Shown here: piece after piece, positions 22,831 to 32,871 of the stretch
How the letters are laid out: every line of letters starts with the position of its first letter
Numbering within the stretch: the stretch's first letter is position 1
From: Sacculina carcini
Taxonomy: Eukaryota; Arthropoda; Thecostraca; Sacculinidae
Reading direction: 5' to 3'
DNA: 64,000 nt
NCBI GenBank assembly: GCA_916048095.2
Contig: OU696591.1
Location: 3,276,951-3,340,950, forward strand
Position numbers and translations under genes: made by a program
Notes under the pieces: generated by a model
Told to the model about the DNA's origin: nothing
The model's database searches: none
Seen by the model: only the letters and a program-made list of their open reading frames with translations

Positions 22831-24276
22831 TTATACGTAGTCGTCGAGCCACGCCGGTGCTCTTCTTTCTCGCGTTGACCTTGGCACAAACTCGGGTTCC
22901 GGCTCTTGATCCACGTTCTCGACACGTCTTTGGGAAATCACCGGATCCGTCTCGTCCTGTGAACATTCGCTCTCGTCCTCGGACTCCCTCCCTGATACTC
23001 GCCGAACGTCCAGAACGTGGCGTGACACACCGTCAACTTCGACGTTGTTGGGCGAAACTACTCCGGTGATGCGACCTCTTCTCCAGCGCGTCGTACAACG
23101 TGCATCCGGCGGCTTCACCCAGACGTCATCACCAACACGCCAAACACCACCATCTTCCTCAGGAAGATCCTTCCTCGCCGACGGATGTCGCCACTGATAC
23201 TTATAAATGCCATGCGCGGGGGACACCGTCGCCTCGTTGGAATCTGCTGGGGCCATATTGTACCAAAACAACACCTCGATAGGTGTTGTTCTGCACCGCT
23301 CCGCCATACGCTTGATCGTCCTATGGTGCCGCTCGACGATTCCGTTACCTGAGGGTCTATATGCTGCACGATATCTGCGCTTCACACCCCATCTATCGCA
23401 AACATCCGCAAGCTTTGATGATTTGAAAGCTGGGCTGTTGTCTAGGAGAAGTTCTGCAGCCGGTCCACGTTCGAGGAAAAGCTCGTGAATTACCCTCGCG
23501 ATATCGTCAGCGTTTTCCGACCGTATTCTTTTCCACACGGCGAACCTACAAGGCCCAGAATCCACGATTGTCAAATAAGACTGGCCTCTGTACTGGGTCA
23601 CATCTGCCGCCAGTCGACACCAGTCTTCGTCCACACTCAGATATCCAGGTTGATGGCTGGACGGCGCCGGATCAATCGACTGGCATTGAACGCACTCTCT
23701 GACGCATCTTTTTACCTGGGACCTCGTCGTATCTGGGTCCGCCATTCTCGCCAACGAGAGAGTCCTGTCCACTCCAAAATGATGTTGTGCATGCATTTCA
23801 TGAAGTGTCAATGCACATATTTCGTCACTGTTCTCAAGGCGTAGTTCCAGCCATGACTTGAGAACACGCGTTAGCCTATCCGCTTTGTTACTTTCAGACC
23901 TTATGAATGAGGGTTTGATTGTGATCGCAAGCTCGGTGACCATGGCGCTCAGGAGGCCCAGCCGGCGCAGAATCAGCACTTCAGCCGCACTGCTACTCTT
24001 CACTCTGCGCTCACCACAAAGCGTAGACCTCAGCCACCCCATAACTGTCATTGAATCAGTAACCACCTCAATCTCGTCCAAACCCCACTTGACAGCTAGA
24101 TTGATTCCCTTCAGTACGGCGTCCAGCTCGACAAGGTTAATGTGATTGGCGTCATTCGTTTTGCGCAACCATGATGCGTCTTCCACTCCTGATCCGTCTA
24201 TTTCCAGCAAAACACCCAATTCCAAACTGCTGGCATCAGCATCGAGGAGTTTCGTTCTGACGTCTTCGTACACTTC
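22831..24276 (-). pseudogene. Element 2 RNase H-integrase (3' part of a Gag-RNase H-integrase ORF cut by the nested insertion)
   Basis: The frame starts at the insertion point and runs 481 codons. RNase H begins almost at once: DASSLELGVLLEIDGSG holds the first Asp, HINLVELDAVLKG the Glu and VVTDSMTVMGWL the next Asp. Integrase follows with an HHCC zinc region (HEMHAQHHFGVD ... CVRECVQC), then DDE residues in LAADVTQY, LLLDNSPAF and NGIVERHHR. The C-terminal tail is acidic and basic (SEDESECSQDETD) and ends in APAWLDDYV. No stop interrupts it. RT and protease are absent; the Gag remnant (YEDVRTKLLDA) passes directly into RNase H, so a deletion predates the nested insertion and kept the frame. 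It resembles Ty3/gypsy-type Pols of invertebrates; the clade is not certain. Confidence 0.85.
24272..24276. other. Target-site duplication ACTTC, left copy (element 3 nested)
   Basis: Equals 27,668-27,672. It lies inside the coding frame of element 2. Confidence 0.88.
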
Positions 24277-25100
24277 TGTAACATTGTTTATATTTCATTA
24301 GGTGTTGTATATAACTTGTATTCTTATATCTTTATTTAGTAATCGTTGATTGTTTTGTGCATTGTGTATTGTATGTTGTGCATTGAAAGTGACATAGGAT
24401 AGAAGTTAGGACAGGAAGTGAAGCGTAAACACATGCATCACTGTCAACACAGTGGGTTACAATACAGAACACAGCATTGGTTGCACACACGTAGACACAC
24501 ACACATACACTGTAAGACATTAAGAGAAAACCAGAGAAGCACGGGCACACGCATATATCACTCACACCAGTGTGTAAGACTATGTGCGTGTTGCATTGTG
24601 GTGACCTTGCGGTCCGTAAATAATGAGGTCGTGCACATCTTGGAGCTGGAGAATGTTGTAGGCGGCGCTAGCTAGCACTATATAAGCACAGTGTTTTCAC
24701 CATTTGGGGGATAGGCAGTATTGGGATAGGCAGTATGGATATAGGAATAGAAGAGCAGCGGCAGTCGAGATAGGGGATAGAGAGGATGGATATAGAGATA
24801 GAAGAGCAGCGGCAGTATGGAGATAGGAATAGAAGAGCAGCGGCAGTATGAAGAACAAGAGCACAGATAGGAAGACATACAGGAGAGACAGACTAGCAGA
24901 TACAGGCAGAACAGATAGGATAGAACATTGAATATAACGTTAGGACGATAGAGCTAAGAACTGAACTTTCAATATCACGACGAAATACATTGTTTCAACA
25001 AAACTACTGTTTGGAATCGGACATCAAGCGTTATCGCGGCGCACAACATTAAGAGGCCTGCTCCACTAGAATTATCATCGCTGAAGACAAAACTGTTACA
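24277..25100 (+). repeat. Nested element left LTR (5' LTR)
   Basis: 824 bp. Contains about three copies of a ~31-bp unit with AGAAGAGCAGCGGCAGTATG (24,740-24,850) and a TATA-like motif at 24,679-24,686. Confidence 0.92.
24679..24686 (+). promoter_or_regulatory. TATA-like motif in nested element LTR
   Basis: TATATAAG after GGCGCTAGCTAGCAC. It is conserved in the right LTR near 27,246. A likely Pol II core promoter by position, not tested. Confidence 0.45.
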
Positions 25101-25102
25101 TT

Positions 25103-25120
25103 TGGTGCCGTGACCCAGAT
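25103..25120 (+). other. Nested element primer binding site
   Basis: Two bases after the LTR, TGGTGCCGTGACCCAGAT. The first dozen bases fit a tRNA-His-type primer site as I recall it; the tRNA assignment needs checking. Confidence 0.65.
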
Positions 25121-26821
25121 CCAAGGAGGTAGATAATTTTGAAAAGAAAACAGACATCTTCAACAGTGCGCGAAATGTGTTACATCTGCTTCTGTGACTT
25201 CTGGACCTGTTACATATGGTGCTCAAGAAAAACATCAGCAAAGCATTCATCATCATTGGTGCTTCAGTATTGTTTGTAAGGTACGTGGTTAATCACTGCT
25301 TTCCTCTTAAGTTTTGCATTTCCTTTTTCCTTAAATCAGAAATCAGAGCCATATTTAGAGTAAAACTAAATGTCTACGATTACAAGGAACGATACATTAA
25401 TTCCAGATTATCTGCACGTCTACGCCATGAATATAAACAGTATAATGATCGTATATAGCAACAAGAAATCGATCATTAGACAAAATGTACCCCAAGAAGA
25501 CGATGGTAATCAATAAGACAAGGAAGATGTGGATAGTACGTCATTATCAGAACGACTAACAAGACCTCAAACATATCATGTAGGAGTAAATATAGTTGAA
25601 GCTAATAAGCAGCAAAATTCACGTTGAGTAAACGAATCGAAGTAATCACAATTGCATTAATGACGAGCCAAAGCAAACAAAACAGAAAATATAGTGAAGT
25701 TTTGACCGGAAACGTAAAACAAGCCTTAGCGGGGAAGACTACCAGCATAACAAACCGACTGACTGATAGACTGACGAATTGACCAGAAGAGGAGGTGAAG
25801 GTATATGCCGTAATTCTCACACACTGGTGAGAACAGAAATGAAGGCAGAACGAATTATATGGTTTTCGCATATGGCAGCGAAAACACCGAAGTTAAGTTG
25901 GGGCATTTGATATGCGACTTAACGGACAGGATATTTTATCTGGTAACAAGGACAGATAAAATGGTTCACAGGCGGAAGCATACAAGGAGAGTATGTATCG
26001 ACATGCATAGATGGATTCATTGGAACGTGAGGACACGATACGCCACTAGGTGACTGATGACTATATGACTAGATGACTGAAAGTATGAACCGCTACTATG
26101 AAGGCCTTGAAACGTCCGTGTATAAGACATTACTAAACTGTAGACAAGACACCACTAGATAATTGAATGACAATGATAGAACGACGATAGAATAAAATTT
26201 AGGTAAAATACAGAAGAGAAAACATAGAGAATAATTACGAAACAAGATTTATGTGAAAAATAATACATGGCTCTGCGAATACTGTTCTTATTCCGAAGTA
26301 ATCTTATTAATCCCATGGAATCCTACTCCTTTCCTTGATACCATGCTAATACACGACACTGAACAGCAAGTGAGAATCGACGGATTGTCCAGAACTATAT
26401 AAATATCAACGATCGACGCAGTAAAGTTGCTCATTACCGTTGGGGGAGTGACATTAGAAGATGTACATGATGCTCTACAATGTGAACAAGGAACTACCGT
26501 GAGCATTCAAGCGTGACACCGATCAAGCCAAACTCCGAAGTGACAAAAGCCGACAACAGTATCCTGATTACGTATATCTGCGCGATGACATCTGTGAACA
26601 ACATCAGCCGAAATCATCCACCATGTACGAGGTACCAAGAAGCCAAGTACTCATCGGAACGCGTGCAAATAAACAACAATCGCGGGGCTCAATTGTACAA
26701 ATACTCGTCAGATGAAGATCATCACACGTCTTCAATGAAAGCCCACTTCTGACCACACAATAGAATGACCGTGTATAAGCTCTAGTGGCTCGCATTCGCT
26801 CGATTGACCTCGCAGTTGTGG
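25121..26821 (+). other. Interior of nested element, non-coding
   Basis: No open frame longer than about 90 codons and no Gag or Pol motif on either strand. The sequence is A-rich with scattered GACTGA-like words. No clean purine tract is seen before the right LTR. Confidence 0.6.
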
Positions 26822-27667
26822 TGTAACATTGTTTATATTTCACTAGGTGTTGTATATAACTTGTTTTCTTATATCTTTATTTAGTAATCGTTGATTGTTT
26901 TGTGCATTGTGTATTGTATGTTGTGCATTGAAAGTGACATAGGATAGAAGTTAGGACAGGAAGTGAAGGAAGTTAGGACAGGAAATGAAGCGTAAACACA
27001 TGCATCACTGTCAACACAGTGGGTTACAATACAGAACACAGCATTGGTTGCACACACGTAGACACACACACATACACTGTAAGACATTAAGAGAAAACCA
27101 GAGAAGCACGGGCACACGCATATATCACTCACACCAGTGTGTAAGACTATGTGCGTGTTGCATTGTGGTGACCATGCGGTCCGTAAATAATGAGGTCGTG
27201 CACAACTTGGAGCTGGAGAATGTTGTAGGCGGCGCTAGCTAGCACTATATAAGCACAGTGTTTTCACCATTTGGGGGATAGGCAGTATTGGGATAGGCAG
27301 TATGGATATAGGAATAGAAGAGCAGCGGCAGTCGAGATAGGGGATAGAGAGGATGGATATAGAGATAGAAGAGCAGCGGCAGTATGGAGATAGGAATAGA
27401 AGAGCAGCGGCAGTATGAAGAACAAGAGCACAGATAGGAAGACATACAGGAGAGACAGACTAGCAGATACAGGCAGAACAGATAGGATAGAACATTGAAT
27501 ATAACGTTAGGACGATAGAGCTAAGAACTGAACTTTCAATATCACGACGAAATACATTGTTTCAACAAAACTACTGTTTGGAATCGGACATCAAGCGTTA
27601 TCGCGGCGCACAACATTAAGAGGCCTGCTCCACTAGAATTATCATCGCTGAAGACAAAACTGTTACA
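26822..27667 (+). repeat. Nested element right LTR (3' LTR)
   Basis: 846 bp; longer than the left copy by a 22-bp tandem duplication around GAAGTTAGGACAGGAA (about 26,948-26,990). Confidence 0.92.
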
Positions 27668-27672
27668 ACTTC
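27668..27672. other. Target-site duplication ACTTC, right copy (nested element)
   Basis: Equals 24,272-24,276. Confidence 0.88.
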
Positions 27673-27858
27673 CTTCTTCTGCTCATTCATCTCATTATAC
27701 ACATCGTAGGCTTTTCCGTCAAGAAAAAGCGGCAGCACGTTGGCCAAATCGTCGATCTTCTGCAGTTTTGCAACTCTTTCGAACTTGTTTATCCACTGAA
27801 CGACGTCCTGCCCTCCATCGAACTGTCGCAGGATCTCATGAAGCTTCATATTTGTCAT
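27673..27858 (-). pseudogene. gag: Element 2 Gag N-terminus (5' part of the split ORF)
   Basis: Starting at ATG 27,858, 62 codons read to the insertion point with a Gag-like helical pattern: DGGQDVVQWINKFERVAKLQ, LANVLPLFLDGKAYDVY. The frame is also open upstream into the LTR; this ATG was chosen because it is the first one outside the LTR. Its phase continues exactly into 24,276 when the nested element is excluded. Nearly all of the normal Gag C-terminus, including any zinc knuckle, is missing. Confidence 0.8.
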
Positions 27859-27873
27859 TGTGCCGAAATAGCT

Positions 27874-28328
27874 TGTGAATGTATTCAACAACGATGTACA
27901 GAAAAAATAACGTGATGAAAACTGCGATATGTTAATGACCACGAATCCACGCACGAATCTACACGATCCCGCAACAAAGCGTTAACTCCACACAACACAG
28001 ATACCCTCTTGCCAACGCACTCGTTCGCCCCACGCTCCCAGTTCACACCACTAAACCAACTGCCCTCGAACGCTCCACATGTCCCCTAGTTACCAACACA
28101 GTACAGTACACGCGCGCTCCCACACACAAACACATACATGCACACCATCTGCCTGTACAACCAGACACGCACGCATTCACAAAACAAACACCTACCGCTC
28201 GCGCAAGGATCACAGCCACACAAACACGCACACTTTCACTCACATACACATACACACTTGCTTATACAAACACCATATCCCTAACGCACACACACACACA
28301 CGCACTAATACCACAGTAATACACCACA
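27874..28328 (-). repeat. Element 2 right LTR (5' LTR)
   Basis: 455 bp; same ends as the left copy, longer by 4 bp in a (CA)n run. The Gag ATG lies only 15 bases beyond its inner end. Confidence 0.92.
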
Positions 28329-28333
28329 AAATG
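28329..28333. other. Target-site duplication AAATG, right copy (element 2)
   Basis: Equals 22,321-22,325. Confidence 0.85.
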
Positions 28334-29280
28334 TGTGCAATAGTTTGATGAAGAACGTAAATTATCACGTAAATGATAGGAAATAACATATTTTTTTCAA
28401 CAAATTGTATATAGAATCAAATTCAGCTTAAAAAAATACTACCAGAGAGAAGTTTATATTTTGGATTGGCTTATTTGAACGTACTACTTATAGCCGAACA
28501 TTTCAAACATGAAATTGGCACGGCTTAATGGACAGGTGGGCTTAATGGTAGACACGTGGTGTAAGCCTTCGATGTTTCAACCAAGTTTATATAACTTCAC
28601 GTATATGACATCGGAGTTATAAGAAGCATTCATTCCCATCAAAGTTTCACATGATTGATGATTATTCCAGTGGTTTATGAGGGTAATCATCCCTACCAGT
28701 TTGGACGCGAATATCCGCTCATTCATCTCTCTCACTGTGTCATCAATATCACCTGTGTGTGCGTATCTAATTGTTTGCCAACAAGGTCATCTAGCAGCGA
28801 TCTATGCAAGGTTGAAATTACCCACGCACATCTCTTGTAGTTATGTAATGACATGAGCGTAGATACTAGGGGATGTAGGGTGTATCACCCCAATTTCGGG
28901 ATTTCTACCCGATGATTACTTCCCGAATGTGCATGTGCCTATGAACAAAATTATACAAAAGTGATCTGCCAAGACAGTAGTTGAAGACGTAGTTACCCCA
29001 CTGATCAAAGAACCATCCATATTTATGAAAATGTGAAAATATGAGCAAGAGTGATGTCGTACTGTGCTACTAAGCATAGATAATACCTTGAGCTGAGTTT
29101 TCTATTGATGACATATTATTTCATCCATAACAGGTAGACATTTATTCAAGTAGCGGTTCCAGACGATATTCTTACGGTTCTTGGGTCAAGTTTTATGTAT
29201 ATTTTTGGACGATTACATATAAATTACTTTTACCATTGCGATCAACATTATAACATAAGTTTTTCGTTCACAATGTTTGC
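28334..29280. other. AT-rich intergenic sequence
   Basis: No gene recognised. A degenerate G-run motif (28,853-28,915) resembles the repeat end at 21.43 kb. Confidence 0.55.
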
Positions 29281-29307
29281 CTGCAGATTTCTGTGTGAGC
29301 ATTGGAA

Positions 29308-29985
29308 ATGTCTGAGAGTGGTGGTAAAAGAGCGGACATAAGAAAATATTTTGGAGCCTCTGTGTCGAATAATGACAAGTAGCGAAATATAACTGAGACC
29401 AGTCTTATCGTTGCTAAAAGTAATAGTGAAGCTGCTGAGCCCAATCAAATGGCAATGGTGGACAGTGATAGCATAACATTCAGCAATACTCCTAATGAAC
29501 TGAATGTCAACGACATTCCACCACTACGAACAAAAACAGCGCATTTATTTCCAGAACAAATGGTACACGATCTACAATTGGATCCATTACCAGACAAGCT
29601 TGAAAAAGATTCTGTGTTTTACCTGTGCCAAAGCGCAGAGTATGTGCTTATTCACTGTAAAGTTTGGGCGATCAGTGGGAAAACCTTCATTATCCGTGGA
29701 TTTGACAACTGGAAAAAGCACTGTGTAAGTTCCGTGAGCACGAGGCTTCCCATCAGCATAGATTTGACACCTCCCAGTTGTGTGCGGTGGAGACAAAACC
29801 GGTGAAAAGTATCATTGATGACGGCAAAAGAAAGCAGCAGCAAACAGCATACACTTGTCTGGCAAAACTGTTCACTTGTGCTCGTTACCTGCTGCGTCAA
29901 GGACTGCCGTTTCGGGGCAAGGATAAGCTGGGAGGAAACTTTTACCAGCTTGCAAGTATGATTGCTGCTGACGACAATGAGCTGA
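29308..29985 (+). pseudogene. hAT-like (ZMYM1/DUF4371-type) transposase pseudogene, N-terminal half
   Basis: ATG at 29,308 opens MSESGGKRADIRKYFG, a start typical of these hAT-like proteins. An in-frame TAG follows near 29,380, then a TTF-type zinc-finger-like region (DSVFYLCQSAEYVLIHCKVW ... GFDNWKK). One base is missing in an A-run near 29,715; the next frame gives the conserved FREHEASHQHRF. The frame then runs through KPVKSIIDDGKRKQQQ and LLRQGLPFRGKDKLGGNFYQ to about 29,985, where it abuts a gypsy gag on the opposite strand. The central and C-terminal parts are not here. Fragments covering them lie at 11.9 and 17.4 kb, but whether they come from the same original copy is unknown. Confidence 0.75.
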
Positions 29986-30707
29986 GGTATCAAACAAGAA
30001 CAAGAGTCCATCTGCATCCGACATGTTCATGATATTCCAATTTGGAGACTTGGGAAAATGCCCCTTTCCACCACATGCAAAACAATACTGGTCCGATATT
30101 GTAACCCCTTGCCTAGGTTTCACAACATTTACCTGTTCAGCCGAATTTTCAACAATTACACTGTGTTTGTCAACAGCACTGGATACCAGACCGTGGAAAC
30201 TTTGAACAGTTTCGAACCCTCTCGCGACGTGGAGAACATCACTGAGCCTCAAATTTGTGCCTTTCTCATAGCTTTGAGACAGAAGTTTTTCCTGCAGCTG
30301 TCTAGGTTTAAAACCAGCGACCGCTTGGTCTCTCACATGGTCTTCCATCGTCACCCCGCTATACCCACACTTAGCTGCTTGTGTACGCAATCTTGAAACA
30401 AAATGCTCGAAGCTTTCTCCATTGTCCATCAGCATACCGTGCAACACCACTTTTTCGGCAAAAATACTTCTAGCAGGACTGAAATACGCCTTTGTTTAGC
30501 TTCATGGTACACATCAGCAAAATCCGTGAGCGGTACCAGAGTGTGAAAAATTTGTTGAATTTCTGGCCCCAGTAGATGTAGGAAAACTGTCATTTTTCTT
30601 TTACTTGCTGTTATATCCACAGCCTCTAAATATACTTCAACCGTTCCCAGCCATTATTCAAAATCATCGCCTCGATGATAAGCCTTGGGTCCTTCAAAGG
30701 GAAACAT
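29986..30707 (-). pseudogene. gag: Gypsy-X Gag, truncated and frameshifted
   Basis: On the minus strand ATG at 30,707 is followed by a TAA near 30,660, then KRKMTVFLHLLGPEIQQIFH, a pattern typical of Ty3/gypsy Gags. A frameshift near 30,450 leads into LMDNGESFEHFVSRLRTQAA and KCGYSGVTMEDHVRDQAVAG. The zinc-knuckle region CFACGGKGHFPKS has the first two Cys and His but lacks the last Cys. The sequence breaks off at about 29,985 against the hAT-like half-gene. No Pol remains. Confidence 0.8.
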
Positions 30708-30725
30708 GCTACTTCCGTCGCCAGG

Positions 30726-30917
30726 TATTATACTGAGAACGTTGAAACGTAATCCTATATTTTAACACAGCAAACAACCGATAATACAAACAACACATTG
30801 GTTATAGAGCAAACCATCTGGTAATTCAACACGCTCCCAACACACTCATTCTATCACACGAAACCAGCACGCATGATACTTGAGTTGCCAACTGTCCATA
30901 ACCCAAAGTTGCCAGAC
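30726..30917 (-). repeat. Gypsy-X LTR (3' part of the 5' LTR)
   Basis: The inverted match to 11,674-11,865. It ends 18 bases before the Gag ATG side; CCTGGCGACGG follows the presumed LTR end on the minus strand and may include the primer site. The outer limit of the LTR is not defined because the other copy is truncated. Confidence 0.65.
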
Positions 30918-31444
30918 CAAATGCCAAGATACCACAAATTTTATCATGCAGAAGGATGTAGATGCTAGTGTCTGCGTACGTGATGCTATACAGTGTGTGG
31001 CGCACCCCTTGTGCGTTGAATAAAAAACACCAGACTTGGTACACAACTTGGTATTGTTTCGTGATCGTTCTTGTTGTTGATGATGTTGTTGTTGTTGTTG
31101 TTGATGTTGGTCCAAACTGAAATTAAACAAAAGGTGGAACCTCGATTAAGCCTAGACAAACCTCAAATTAAACCCATATACTAACCAAATTAGTAAATAT
31201 CCACAAACGAGACAAATCACATAACAAACGAGACACGTCACATAACAAACGAGACAAATCAAACACATAACATCAAACAACTAACGATTTCTGGCGTTCT
31301 CTAGGATGTCAATATACCACAAACTCTCTACGATCTCCAATATCTCACAAATTCTCTAGGATCTCCAATATCTCACGAATTATCTAGGATCTTCTTTATT
31401 GGCATTCTCTAGGATCTTCTTTATGGAATTCTCTAGGGCATTCT
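30918..31444. repeat. Short tandem repeats between gypsy-X and the LINE
   Basis: No gene. A (GTT)n tract lies at 31,071-31,110. Three ~22-bp units with CAAACGAGACAAATCACATA occupy about 31,200-31,262. Four or five ~28-33-bp units with TTCTCTAGGATCTCCAATAT occupy about 31,297-31,445. The last group abuts the LINE and may be part of its 5' region. Confidence 0.6.
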
Positions 31445-32118
31445 TTATGTCTGCCTCAAGTGCCGCACCAGTGAACGTGGCGGTTCCTCTCCTCGGGTGC
31501 GGGGCGATGACGGGGGCTCCGCGGTGGCCCAGCTTTCCGAGATGGTCATCGCGCTCTGTGCCACCGTCCAGTCGCTGACGGGCCAGCTCTCGACCCTGCA
31601 GCAGACAGTGGCCGGTCTCGGTCAGGTGGTGCAGTCCCGCCTGGTCGAGCCGGCTGCTCCTCCCTCTGCGCTCCCGAGCGAACAGGGCGAGTCCATGAGA
31701 CTCATCATCCAAGAAGAGGTGCGTGAGGCGAGGGACAGGGAGCGCCGGCGTTGCTCGTTGATCTTGAGAGGGCTCCCTGACGCGGGCCCGGAGCAGGTGG
31801 CTGCTAAGGTGTCGCTAATCTCGAGGCTCTTGATCAACAAAAACTTGGATGTCGCTCCTGTCGTCATCAACAAAACACTACCGGAATCTACCGGTTCACA
31901 ATTACGAACGATGACGACAGGAGCCAGCTGCTGGCTAACTCTCGACGGCTCAGGGACTCTGAGCACAGAGGTGTCTTTATACACCGCGACCTAACTTACA
32001 AACAGCGCCAAGTCATATTTCAGAGAAGGGCGAGAGACCCTAGAGTTGCCCCCCAGCCTGTCGCGCCAACCCCCAGCGGTGCGTCTGAACCACTCACTAC
32101 TACCACCCAGACGCCTTC
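31445..32118 (+). pseudogene. LINE ORF1-like protein, frameshifted
   Basis: The frame opens near 31,447 with a CLKC motif and continues through a coiled-coil-like stretch (LSEMVIALCATVQSLTGQLS). An R-rich block leads into RRRCSLILRGLPDAG, the pattern of CR1/L2/Jockey-type ORF1 proteins, which bind RNA. A frameshift near 31,895 moves the reading to a frame with RRLRDSEHRGVFIHRDLTYK, another block expected in this family, ending near 32,122. It belongs with the endonuclease that follows. GC content is clearly higher than in neighbouring sequence. Confidence 0.6.
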
Positions 32119-32316
32119 AAACTAAGTGGCCTTTCCTCGGGGTCTACCGACCTCTTTTCGTTTTTGTATATCGCACATGTTAACGTTAACTGTATAACCA
32201 ACAAAATTCACTATATATCCGACTTTATTTATTCACAAAATGTTTCCGTTCTCGGGGTCAGCGAAACTTGGCTGTTGCCACCGACTCCCTCTTCAATAAT
32301 TGATATCCCCAACTAC

Positions 32317-32320
32317 TCTG
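32317..32320. other. Target-site duplication TCTG, left copy (element 4)
   Basis: Equals 37,656-37,659. Confidence 0.85.
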
Positions 32321-32849
32321 TGTAGCGGCCCGCTGTCACCCGTAAGTCAACCCGAAGGTCTATAATTGTTTTGAATATGTACCGCTAGGTGGCGCACAGG
32401 CTATGCGAGGTATGATGTGGAACAATGTTTTCTTTGTCAATGTTCAATGTCAATGTTAATAATAATTATTGCTTTGTTAAATGTTTATATACCGCACAAT
32501 TGTACATTGTAAATAAGATTGTGATGTGCCAATCAATTAAATAGGAATACGAAAAAGCCCCGGATGTTCTGTGAGCTGTTTGAATAGTGACTGGACAACG
32601 GTCGTGAAGTGCGTATCGAGTTGTGTGTGTGTGCGAATGTGTGCGAATAGTGGTGCGTTGTGAGTTGGTGGCATTTCTGATGCGTATTTCATCTTGATGT
32701 GAATTATCTCACCGAGTCTCTGAGCAAATATGCGTTCATAATATCAATGCAGCAATAGAGGCGGGCGTATAAGAGGCGAGCTTAGGCCACATCGGGCAGC
32801 GTGTCGGAGAACACGATCTTATAAGGATTAATATACAGCAAATCCAACA
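32321..32849 (+). repeat. Element 4 left LTR (5' LTR)
   Basis: 529 bp, TGTAGCGGCCCGC to CAAATCCAACA. A TATAAG motif at 32,768-32,773 could serve the promoter. Confidence 0.94.
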
Positions 32850-32850
32850 C

Positions 32851-32868
32851 TGGTGACCCCGAACTGCC
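32851..32868 (+). other. Element 4 primer binding site
   Basis: TGGTGACCCCGAACTGCC, one base after the LTR. The first twelve bases match the complement of the tRNA-Trp 3' end used by CsRn1/Kabuki-type elements, as I recall it. Confidence 0.75.
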
Positions 32869-32871
32869 GAC

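Larger units (their letters stand above)
24277..27667 (+). mobile_element. Nested non-coding LTR element (LARD-like), inserted into element 2
   Basis: LTRs of 824 bp (24,277-25,100) and 846 bp (26,822-27,667) begin TGTAACATTG and end AACTGTTACA, with the 5-bp duplication ACTTC on both sides. A primer site beside the left LTR sets plus orientation. The 1.72-kb interior has no frame with recognisable retrotransposon domains and is rich in stops, so the copy would depend on proteins from another element. The LTRs differ by about four or five substitutions and one 22-bp duplication in the right LTR, so it is recent. Confidence 0.9.
22326..28328 (-). mobile_element. Internally deleted LTR retrotransposon (element 2, outer), split by a nested element
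   Basis: LTRs at 22,326-22,776 and 27,874-28,328 have TG...CA ends, and the duplicated target AAATG lies at 22,321-22,325 and 28,329-28,333. The element reads on the minus strand. Removing the nested element (24,277-27,667) and one copy of its ACTTC duplication leaves about 2.6 kb with one uninterrupted 544-codon frame (stop included). That frame runs from a Gag N-terminus straight into RNase H and integrase; protease and RT are missing. LTRs differ by about five substitutions and one 4-bp (AC)n change. A G-rich tract abuts the 3' LTR. No TGG primer site follows the 5' LTR. Confidence 0.9.
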
